From Ypsolopha sequella (taxonomy: Eukaryota; Arthropoda; Insecta; Lepidoptera; Ypsolophidae): a stretch of DNA of 64,000 nt. The DNA lies in assembly GCA_934047225.1 (NCBI GenBank), contig OW204000.1:12852001-12916000 (forward strand), read 5' to 3'. Made by a program: the position numbers and the translations under genes. Of the stretch, positions 35,531 through 47,500 are shown piece by piece. The notes below the pieces were generated by a model that did no database searches, had not been told where the DNA came from, and was given only the letters and a program-made list of their open reading frames with translations. Position 1 is the stretch's first letter, and every line of letters starts with the position of its first letter.

Positions 35531-38500
35531 ATGGTGGAGAAACAAGAGAAAAATGAATTTACATATGAATATACGAGACGGAGAAGAGAGTTTGGGAAAC
35601 AGCTATTGTTTGAGGACACCACTCCTGAATTAACCGTCAGCATACCATGCAACCCTGCGATGTACAAGAATTTTATTTTACGCAATCCGATACACGTCTC
35701 CATACAAAATACTGGCACAATGTCCGAGCATTGGGTTAATTCAGTCAGGTAAGAAAAGAAAAACTTCCTTGTTTCTTTCCTAGAGATTTTCTGAGAAAAA
35801 AAGTTCAACTCACTCAACACGAAATCTTCGTAACTATAGAGCCTACAAACATAAATGTTGGCTGGTAGTATTATTACTACTCAGGCACCCGCTAAGGAAG
35901 CTAGCTACCTTAACTGAAAGCTCTTTTAAATTTAAGAATGAAATATATGAATGTTGCATACTACAAAATATTCAAAATGTTACCATAAATTATTAAAATA
36001 CTTATATTAATTAGATATAAGTTTATATGATTCGATATTTGTACATTTTACCTCAGAATTGAAAACCTAGTTTATAATTGGTAATTTATGAACAGTGGAG
36101 GGTAATGGGTGCTGCTCTGCCGTAGAACAGTTTTAACTACCACGGAGAGCTGAGATCACTATCCTGGACTCTTTACAGCCTAAGAACTTGTTTTCTATGT
36201 TTTACCACCTATCTACAAAGTATAACTATGTAACTAGGCTAAGTTATGAGTCAATAAACAATTTTACTACTAAAAAAAAGTGTTTTGGAACACAGGTGTT
36301 AAAGTTTTGTTTGTAATCCTTCAGCGCGAGCGGAGCCGTGGCCAAAAGCCCAGTATATAATGATGTTAAACTCCTACATAGACTTCATTTCATTGAATTA
36401 TTTGGCTTGGAGTTACAATAAAACATTACAAAATAAATATTTTAGATAAGTATATATTTCGGCCCGCTTAAGGACCAACTATAGTCGAATGAATCACTTT
36501 GTATTATATTTTCAATAATTTAATTTTTATGTAATTTTCACCACTGTAATCAAGCATATATTACTTGGAGACCCCCTCGAAGTAATTCGGAGGAGAGTAA
36601 GAGGACAGCTCACAGGCAAAAAACCAGGAGGCCCACCATGCCTGGGACCGATGGATAGCGGTATATTCATCCTTAATAGCCGGGCCTTATATGGAACAGA
36701 CTGGTGACGGGCAGCGGCGTCACTGGTGCAAGGGTTCCGGCACCGCGCTTACCAACCCGCCTGCCCAGCGTGTGTGAGTATGGGCAGGATGACCGCTGGG
36801 AGTGGAAAAGTCCTGGAAAGGCTTATGTCCAGCAGTGGACGAACTAGGCTGATGGATGGATGGATTGATTCAATTATTTACCTATTTTGAAAAACCGCTG
36901 CGCTGCAGAATCGGAGCGAACCGTTAATTAGTTGCATTGCAGTTATAGGTGACGTTTGTTACCGTAACGAAATCCCTTTTAGCGAAGCTTCCGTGTCCGT
37001 TCGTCCACAAATAGGGCTGGGCTGATTTAACTATTTGGCAAGCAATACATATATGTAGGTCAACAGCAACGAAGGGAAAACAAAAAATCTTTGATGACGT
37101 CACATTTTGGAAATTTGTATGGCGTATGTACTTTCAAGCAGAACATTAGGCCCAAATTCAAATTCAAATAATTTATTTTGTAAAGTAATACACTTTTTGC
37201 AAGTAAATAAATATGAAATATTGACTTTTTTGTCTTTTAATTGCTTAGAATTAGATAAAATACAGTAAAATTAAATTTTAGTGAGATATATTTCGGCGGC
37301 TATTGTGACTGATGCTGGGCCCGAATGGCCCGAAATATATTAAAATTTTATTTTACTTTTTACAAGTCAAATTTAATCTATATAAAATATTATAAAAATA
37401 TATTTAGTAAAAAAATAAAGTGCTCCCAAAGTAATGATGCGCATACAAATCTATAGCAGAGCGACCGGACGTACCACGTGACCTTATTGATTGTATAGAA
37501 AGTGTAAGGAAATACGAACTTTGCCGAACAGTGGCGATATATTTAATTTATGCAGCAATGTATATATAATATATATACGATTCAAATGATAGCTAAAATC
37601 TATAGTTATCTACTTACTACATAATATGTAATAGGTTACATATATATAAATAAATGCCCAACTCCGCCCATTCGATTAGTCTTGCTAAGAAGAAGGGCAA
37701 GAAACTTAGCTAGATCATGTCTTTTTTTTACATTTTTCCCTGGGTTAAGTAACTTGGTGTCCTCTTTTAATGATTGGTCCTTGTCACATCAAACCATTTA
37801 AACAAGGACATCGCATAAAACGTTAACTTGGGTTATGTTGCTTGGCGCAAGTGGGGCTTATACATTGTGTACGACATTCACTTGACAGACTTTTTAAGAG
37901 TTTAAATACGATTTGATACAAAGAGCGGAGTACACGAGCTCTGGCATGAACCACGTCGAGGGCGGCTGGCCCAAAGACATCAACATGAATGACGCTGAAG
38001 CCGCGCAGAGGTATCGACGCAAGATCGAGAAGGATGACGCTTACATACATGCTGTCATGCATCTTGGACACGTAAGTTTTGTTCATATTTCATTGGTAAG
38101 TCGATTAACGCTTTCTTTTTAGGGTGCCAAACGGGACCCTATTACTCCTATATATAATATATATTTTATAGCCTGCGCTGCCTGTCTGTCCGTCTGTCAT
38201 TGGGGTCTACAGCTTCAGCCGTAATAGGTAAAAGGTGTATCACGGCAAATAGTAAAACATTTTAAAAATTATACCCAAGGAAGGTCCCCATACAAGAAAC
38301 ATTGAAAAAGTAGCATTTTTGACGTAATTTTTCAGCTGCATCTTAAAGTAATACATACAAGTTTAAAATTTGGGCTGATTGTAGTACATATTCTAAAGTA
38401 AAGTGAAGTTCCTTTTTCAGAGGGTGCCGAATTTTAGCTGCTTGTTTTTGTCGCCTTAATATTGCTATGGCATATGGTTGTTATTTACTATGCCATAGGG

Positions 38501-41500
38501 CTCACATTTAGCAAAATTATTTTTGTTGTTTGTCACGAATAAAAAGAACACTTGGGAGCTATTGTGCGAGATTAGGGTTGCCAGATGGAAAAATTAAAAA
38601 GGAGGGCAAATCAGTGCTACTAATCAAAAAAAGGAGGACTTCAGAAAAAAAGGAGGACATACAAATAAAACGGCACATACCTACTTCATGTGTTTTTTTT
38701 TTCAGAACTACCTGTTTAACTACTATTTAACTACCTATTTGTATGTTTTGCCAGTGTAACATGTGTGGTTTTGCGTATAGTGCAAGCCCAATGAGTGAAT
38801 GTGACAGCGATAGTGCAACTCCATGTGATAGAAATAGGTCCATGAACCGCATATATAACTATCATAATAATATTGTTCCAATACGTGTGGGTTAACAAAG
38901 CGGTGTCGGCGGTGCTCGTAAAATTTTTAAAAAGGAGGACAATTGATAGGTGAGGGAGGACGGGAGGACAAATTGTGAAAAAGGAGGACATGTCCTCCTT
39001 TAGGATACCATCTGGCAACCCTATACGAGATCCACAATTTTCAAAATAAAAGTTGTTTTTACCTTTTCATAGAAAACCGATCAGCTGAAATGTGCAGTAA
39101 TACAAAGTGAAATTTAATCAACCACCCGAATACTGATGAGCTGATGACACGTTTGGTGATCAGGAACAAGGTTCAATGATCCCTTTTTTCGCAATCAGAA
39201 AAAACAATTTATTGTTCCCATACGGGCTGGACAGGCAGAACGGCAGCAAGAATTTTTTTTTCATTACCCTATTTGAAAAACGACAATAGGGGATAGCTGG
39301 TGCGAAGGTCAATTTTATTCCCATGGGAGTTTGCACTTTCTCTCTTCTGATTGGTGCACGTTCGTGCTTCTGATATATTAGCGTCATTTAACCAAAGAGG
39401 TCGAACGCATAATTTATGAAAAAGTTACTGGCCTGGCCGGTTAAGATTTGGCGGCAATGCGCACTAAAAAAACCATATGTGTTTTCTTTCTTCCTTTCAC
39501 TCAAAAATGAGTTCGAGTAAGTAGTTGTAATGATATATTAACTCGTGAAAAGATGGTAAATAATCTTGGACGAATAAATGATGCAGCTAATGTGGTACAA
39601 CAATTATACCACAAAATACCAGGTACTTCTATAGAATCCTTCGCTTTGGTCTTAATTCAAAATAACGCCCCTTGTAACACAAATATCTATTTCGAGATTC
39701 ACCTGAATGGTTATTAAACATTATTCCTGGTCACTAACCGAGTCTCCAGTATGAAATCGGGCGGTTGATTAAATTTCACCTTATCTAGAAGTGTCAGAAA
39801 TAACGTTCCGAATTCCACATAGCCCCTTAAATTAAATTTGTTCGTAATCGTGATGATTGACCTTTTACTAGTAAGTACATGGAGAACTAAATTACTATTC
39901 AACTAATAGACAAATGTTAGACACATTGTCTGGCCACTGCCCCTTTTCGCTCGCTACAGGAAACTAGCCCAAGAGTTTGACAGAGATCCATTTCCACAGA
40001 GCATGGAACACAACATCCTCCAAAACAACGCAATAGACATGTACCAGACGTATTACTCGGAGCTGCCGTCCATCCCTCCAGTAGAGCACAGTAGCTGTCA
40101 CACGGTGAATGTGTACCGCGAGCCCGGCACGCGACGCCCGGTGAGATCCTTGTCGTGGCAGGCGGATGGGGGCGCGCGGCTCGCCTCAGCGCACGCCGAC
40201 GTTGACATTATGAGGAGCTCCAGGAATACGCAGTTATCTTACATTTGGGATATTGGTAAGATGTGTATTTTGAACGAAATTTTGCTCTTACTGCAATTAT
40301 TCCGAAAGATTTATATATTATAATGCTAGTTTTTATTTAAAGGGTTTTTATTTAATCCTGCTCTAACGCTTTCGTTTTTTAACTATCTATCTTGCTCTAA
40401 TCAGATGCTGCGCACGCAAAACTTCAGTTATTTTGGAATCGTGGCTACATTTGGGCATTAACTATTATTTCTTTATGTCATAAAGATGTTTTTTTCTAGT
40501 TAGTATCTGCGTGTGTTCGTTTCGTTTCAATCGGTTTTGAAATATGGAAACTGAATCGCTTTTTTCGTGAAATTCATGCTTTTTTAAAAGTATCACAATT
40601 AAAATAAGATTAAAAGTATGTTTATTTATAAGTGCAATTAATAACTGGCTTGAGTCAAAAAACACGCCAATTTTTTTTTTTAATTTTTAACGTCTACATT
40701 GACGGAACTGAATCCAATGCAAAACTGATGTTTAGCATTGTGGAGCCCCTTAACTGGCACAGGAAGTTAAATAGACAGCAGCGGAAACCAAACTGTATCA
40801 AAATGTAACGTCGCCGTTGCTAGCCAATGAAAAAGCTGTTCATATACCCAAAATAATTAGTTACACCAACATATTTTGAATATTTTTCGCCTTCGCTGTA
40901 GCCACGGCGTTTCTACAGCCAGTTAATGGAAAAGTTTCCTGGCAACTGCTATAAAGACTCATTAAAAAAATCTGTACATCTTTATGTAGTTTTGTCTTGG
41001 ACGTCTAGTTTATTCGGCCAAGAGTTTTGTACACTTGCCGATGCTCAATAATCATCTTGGTAATTTCCAAGTTATGCAGAAAAGATTTCAAAACGTGATC
41101 GACATGATTTCTCTATCAGAAAATGCAAATGCCCCGGAGCTGATAATAAAACCACCGCAACCACTTCTGGACTTGCAATATAATCCTCGAGATCAACATA
41201 CCCTCGTCGGAGGACTACTGAATGGACAGGTACCGTAATGCGATATACTGTACTTTTTATTACGTTATGATAAACACTTCTGTATGATATTATGCATTCA
41301 GTGATTGTTATGGATCACAGAACCTAATTCTAACCCCTCGGCCACAGCTTCAGGCTTGAGAGGCGCGCCAAGCAGTTCTTCTTACGACGACGCCGGCGAT
41401 GAGAACGAATGTATGAAGTTGTATAGAGCCGGCCATGGGTCGCCGCTCGCGCGTCTTGTCCGGCTTCGAGTGACTTGCACTCTCGCGACGGCGGTGTGCG

Positions 41501-44500
41501 GGGAGGCGGGCGGTTGAAACAACGATCGAGCGCACAGGACGAACCTAGTGTCGAGCACTTTGAGCGAACGAGCGCTTTATACATGAAGGCGCCAACAGGT
41601 GTCGTGGCAGGGCAAAGCCCGTCGCAAAAACCGCCTGGAAGCGCAGCAAGAAGCGCCATCAGAAGCCTGAAGCTGTGGCCCTAGCGTAAGGCCCTATTCA
41701 CGATGAATGCGTGGGCGCAGGCTGCTACGCTTAGACGCTGACGTAGCAGGCATTCAGTAAGAACATTTTTGCGCGATTCCAGTTCGAGCCAGTACAGAAG
41801 ACGCACGTTAAGGCGATATGTAACAAAAATACGGGTGTTTCTTTTCTGTGTATTTCATAAAATACACGGAAAATTGTAACAAATCTCTGGTAGATGCATT
41901 TTGCCAATATAATCTATCGTTTTGTTTTTGGAAAACATGTTCCGCACTGCGCGTTATTTCGACGCCACCTGAAGTGCGTTCATAAATGAACCCTACGCGG
42001 GGTAGGAACATTCTGGTTTCAACGCTGAGTTTTTGAACGAGTTTTGTCGTGTAGCGACACTCCAAACTACAATTGACATTTTTACGTCAGATTTATTAGA
42101 TTGTTTAGCTATCATTTTAACGTGTCCATCTATACGAAACGAACCTTGCGAAGCCTGCTCAGAGTTGATGTTGAAAAAGTCGACACTGTTGTAGCGACAC
42201 TGCCATTTTTGAATGGTCGGTGTTGCGACCCGAGTTGATATTTGAACGGGTTAGTGTTGCAACCCGTTTAGGAGACCCAACCCGGTGTGAGTTTATGAAC
42301 GGCTATCTGGTGACTCAGTTCATCCCCGCACGCCTTCTGTACTGACTCGAACTATACTAACTAGAAGAGTTTATAACAGGTATGGGCAACCTTTTGAAAG
42401 TTGCGTGCCAAACTTTAGGATGTTAACGAAATCGCGGGCCATAGATAACGGGTAGTCGTGAAAAAAACGGTTTATACATTTCTCAAGGTAATGCGATAAA
42501 ATTGTGACTCGACATCGACTTGTAAGTTATTCATTCTTTGCACACACCGCAATCTAATATGTAAGAAGTGTGCAAAAGAAGCAGTGGAAATAATTTATGA
42601 TGAAAGTATAAGTTTTGTCGCTTTATTATTCTATTACTCAGCTCTCTTGTAGCGTGTACCAAAAATATATCGATTTTAGGTGCGCAGTTTTAAGATGTTC
42701 CGCGGGCCGGTTCAAAAGCCGGGGCCGGGCGTTGCTCATATATGGTTTATAGTGTCGCGCTCGCACATTCCTTGTTGATTAAACTGCTATAAGTATGTAA
42801 ACGAAAAAAATAAATATCATTATTTATTGTACGTCACAAGGTAGCGTTCTGGGACTCGCGTCGCGGCGGTGAACCAACGACCGTGTGTCCCCCTCACGTC
42901 GCTCACAGAGATTTGGTCCGGAACGTCCTCTTTATCAACTCCAAAACTGGCGCCGAGTTCTTCTCCGCTTCCCCAGATGGAGTTGTTAAATGGTAACTTA
43001 ATATTCGACTCTACGATTAAAGAGATAAGACCCTTTTTCAATTGGCAATACGCTCACAGGTGGGACACCCGAAATATGAATGAGCCAACAGACCAAATGA
43101 TCATAGACTTGGTAAAAGCGCCGACTGATACTCAGTGTATAGACAATTCTATAGGAATTTCGGCTCTTGAATATGAACCGACTATACCAACAAGGTAATA
43201 AATAAGGTATACACTGGTCGCAAGATCTCGCTGCACGCGGGGCAATAAAAGTGCGAGCACAGTAAAGCATATTGCGCGCTCACTCTCTCTTATGGCAACG
43301 CGTAGTGAAGCACAACGCGCGTATAGATATGTTATCGGTAAATGTTTACATAATAAAAATCAAACAATAAGTCCTATTTATTTTGTATGAGCATTTATTA
43401 CAAATAAAAACTATAATGATAAACAACAATAATTATTAGAAATAAATGTAAATAATAATGATTGATTAACGATTGCTAATTATTAAATAACATTAATAGT
43501 CATCGTCATCGTAATTACCCACATTAACAAATAAAATAAAAGTGACCGTTATCCCTTGATCGTCTTTTAATTGTTTTGAACCGCATACGTTACTCACTAT
43601 TTTAGTTATATCGATAGTTGCTCGACGCAAGTACAACACTACGCAAAACACGTTTTATGACCCCGCGTGCAGCGAGACCTTGCGACCAGTATAGTTGACC
43701 TGAATACAACACAAGCCAGTGAAAAGCATAATTTTAATCCTATTTGTAGATTCATGGTTGGAACAGAAACTGGTCTTATCATTGGAGGTAACCGCAAAGG
43801 GAAAAATTCTGTAGAAAAACTACCTTGTAAGGTAAGAAAAATATAATAACCGAACTGGTTTCATTGCGCTATTGATATCATGAGGAACTACAGATGGAAT
43901 CGATTACTGTAAGACGGTTAACTAAGCTTGTTTTATAGCTTGGTTGGTCCCGCACCGCACCGCTACTTGGTTGGTCCCGCACCGCACCGCTACTTGGTTG
44001 GTCCCGCACCGCACCGCTACTTGGTTGGTCCCGCACCGCACCGCTACTTGGTTGGTCCCACACCGCACCGCTACTTGGTTGGTCCCGCACCGCACCGCTA
44101 CTTGGTTGGTCCCGCACCGCACCGCTACTTGGTTGGTCCCGCACCGCACCGCTACTTGGTTGGTCCCGCATCGCACCGCTACTTGGTTGGTCCCGCACCG
44201 CACCGCTACTTGGTTGGTCCCGCACCGCACCGCTACTTGGTTGGTCCCGCATCGCACCGCTACTTGGTTGGTCCCGCACCGCACCGCTACGTGGTTGGTA
44301 CCGCACAGCACCGCTACTTGGTTGGTCCCACACCGCACCGCTACTTGTTTGGTCCCGCATCGCACCGCTACTTAATTGGTCCCGCACCGCACTGCTACTT
44401 AGGGAACAAACTTGTCTTTAATTTGGATGCGATGCGACGGGTCTCGTTCAAAAACGCACAATTTATGATTGTTATTCTTGTTTTTTTAATAAAAGGTATT

Positions 44501-47500
44501 TAATTAATGTGATTTACGGCAGTAGACGCCCATAGGCTTTTCTAGCTAAGTTGTGTTATCGCATGCATTACTTTGTAAATTATCCTGCCTGCACAGCTTT
44601 AAAGCGTGTTTATAGCTGTTGTGCAAGATCATTTACAAAGTGATGCATTAAATAACACAACAAGCCTAAATAACATTAAATTATGGTCGCCTAATGCCGT
44701 AAATCACATCCCATCAAAAACATAAATGTGAAAAAGGGGCCGAGTTTAGTACTAAGGCAGTGCAGGATTGTCGGCTTCGCCGAACTTTTGTGACCTCGGA
44801 CCTGGATACGCTGCCGCGTGTCTACATTTGTGTAATGATACTTTTTGCATACAAATAAGAAAAACAATCATAAGTTTTGAGTTTAGGAACGAGACCGGAG
44901 ATATACTTAATGTACTTCCAGTACGAAGCCCACCTGGGGCCTGTGTACGCGCTACAAAGGAACCCCACATTTCTGAAGAACTTCCTGACAGTCGGTGACT
45001 GGACGGCCAGAGTCTGGAGTGAGGATTGTAAGGAGTCTTCCATCCTCTGGACGTATTCTCATAAGACCAAACTTACCGATGGCGCTTGGAATCCAATCAG
45101 GTAAATAAGAAATGAACAAATTTTACACAAACTTGTACTTTTATTCTAAAAATATTTATTTTCAGATTAGTTAAATGTTTTTAGTACCTTTTAGATTTAA
45201 TAATTTGTACGAATCCGATAGCCCAAGTTAATGTGAAAATACATATTGTCATCTTGTGGAATACAAGTACAAGAATATGTATAATTTGTTGAAGATGATA
45301 TTCCACCAAGAACCATCAATCGAATTCCGCCGTGTTTTAACTTCAATGTGCAATTTTTGTCTGCTTTTTGGAATAAATAGATACATTTTAGGTATGTAAT
45401 TTCAATAAAACATATTTTCGTGCTTTTAGACCGATTTTATAAGTATTTTAGTATTTACAGGAAGTGACGTAATCATATTAGGTTGAATCTCAGAATAAGG
45501 AATACAAATAGAAACCTGGCTAAAATAATACGCGGAGAAAGACACCTATCCTTGATTTTCTTACGACATTTTAGTGCGTTAGAGAGAGATGGATATGTAT
45601 TAGTTTTTTCTTAATTAGGTAGGTTGTCACTAGTTCGTTGCTTTGCTAGTGATGTAACAATGTCGATTTTTGACTACGATAAATAAACCAAAAACCGCGA
45701 CCAATCTCCTTACCACACATCATATCGTATCAAAGTGTGAAAAAAAAGAGAATGCAGGAGGCACCGACCTTTTTGGTGACATCCTCTTGCTTTGGAAGGA
45801 GGCCAAGAGAATTAATATCAAAGTGGTCTCTGTCTATAGGTCTACCAGAATCTCATGGCATTTAAAAAATAAACAAAAAATAGATTTTTATATGGCAATG
45901 TCACAGTGTCACCTGTCAAATCAAAGAACGAAAGCTGCTGAGATTTTGTGATTATCTTCTTACAATTGGTTGTTTTTGTGAAAATGTTGAAAAAGCCACT
46001 TCGATCTCAAGCGAGAAATATTGTTTTCAATGTTTATCATAAAATAAAGGAAGAAGAAGGTGTTAATCAAACTCAATCATCTATTTTAAAGCGCGTGGTA
46101 GAGTTGACCGGTAAGTTGGAGTGAGTTGTTTTGATACTTTTAGTTTTATTTTTCTTAGATACTTAATTGTGACTTCTTTACAGGGGTTTCCAGTACTACT
46201 ATATGGCGAATCGTAAGTGAGGGCACATCGAATAATGGCGTGTTTTCCACGCCTGGTAAAAAAAGGAGGGGGGAAAAAATTTATAATAGGGCGATTTATA
46301 ATAAATACCTCTTTATCTTCGTCATCTGATGAAGAACAAGAAATAGAAGTAGAAGTCTTGAAACCGTTTTCTAGTTCTGAATGAGGTGTTGAGTTATTCG
46401 TATAATTGAATTCTATATCCTTTTATTTTATACTATAAAATAAATTAGTAAACAAAGTGATTTATGATTTATTTATTTTTCATTCTTTCATACACATAAC
46501 TAATATACTTCATGTTCATTAATACTAGACCTAAATAAAAAATAAACAGTATCAAGATCGTTTAATCCAATTTCCCCAGTATTGCACACCCCAAAGTTTT
46601 ATTTCCCCATTTGCCATGAGATTCTGGTAGACCTATACCCGAGTGGGACACATGTTATATTGTGTAAATAAGGAACTAATAAAAGGATATCTTTCGTTTA
46701 GCATAATATTTTTTATTAAGTACAAATTACTATATCGTAGGCAGGTAGGTACATAAGTTAAGTCCAAAATTGTGCTTGTTTCTAGTACAAAAAATGCTGT
46801 AGCTTGTATCAGAGATACAACCGTAAACTATTTAAGTGGATACTTTTTAAGTCGCCTCTTAACTCAATCAAATAGATGTTCGTTGATGTCGCGTCTTTGT
46901 TCAATCAAGGAAGAAGGAATTAATCGCAACAATAGAAATCATAATAATCATACACTTATAGGATTCGTAATAATAATATTATGTCAATGATGAGCGATGA
47001 CAGCGCAATTACTACAGAGGTAATTTCATTTTTTATTATTTCTATCAAATAAACATCAACTTATCTTGAATAAAAACTAATAACAAATAATGAACGATTA
47101 AAATACCTAATAACCTGTAATAAGAAATCAAATTATGCGCAGTTCAAGTCAAAAAGCATTCCCAAAATTCATTTCACGATAGAACTACCCTGTCAAAGTA
47201 CTTTTATTGTCAACCACTAAGTACGAAAATGTCTTTATCTGCGGAATTTCTTCGTGAAGTCGATCACGTAACGTGAACGAACAGGCCTTTCAGAACGATT
47301 TGTGAACATAGAAGTATGCACTTTTCTAAACCACAGACATCCATAGGTACTGGTTCTGTTGCCTAAAATTGAAAAATTATCGAGTTAATATACGAGTACT
47401 ATAGTATAGTACAAGCACGTACCTACAAACAAGATTGATAATGCAATTATACATAATTATTTAAAGGTTACCAATGTGTCTGTATCTGGTAAATATAACG

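Noticed and set aside
43878..44503. Four long open frames on both strands suggesting a repetitive protein
   Set aside because: They are all produced by the 27-bp minisatellite inside DNAI2 intron 7.
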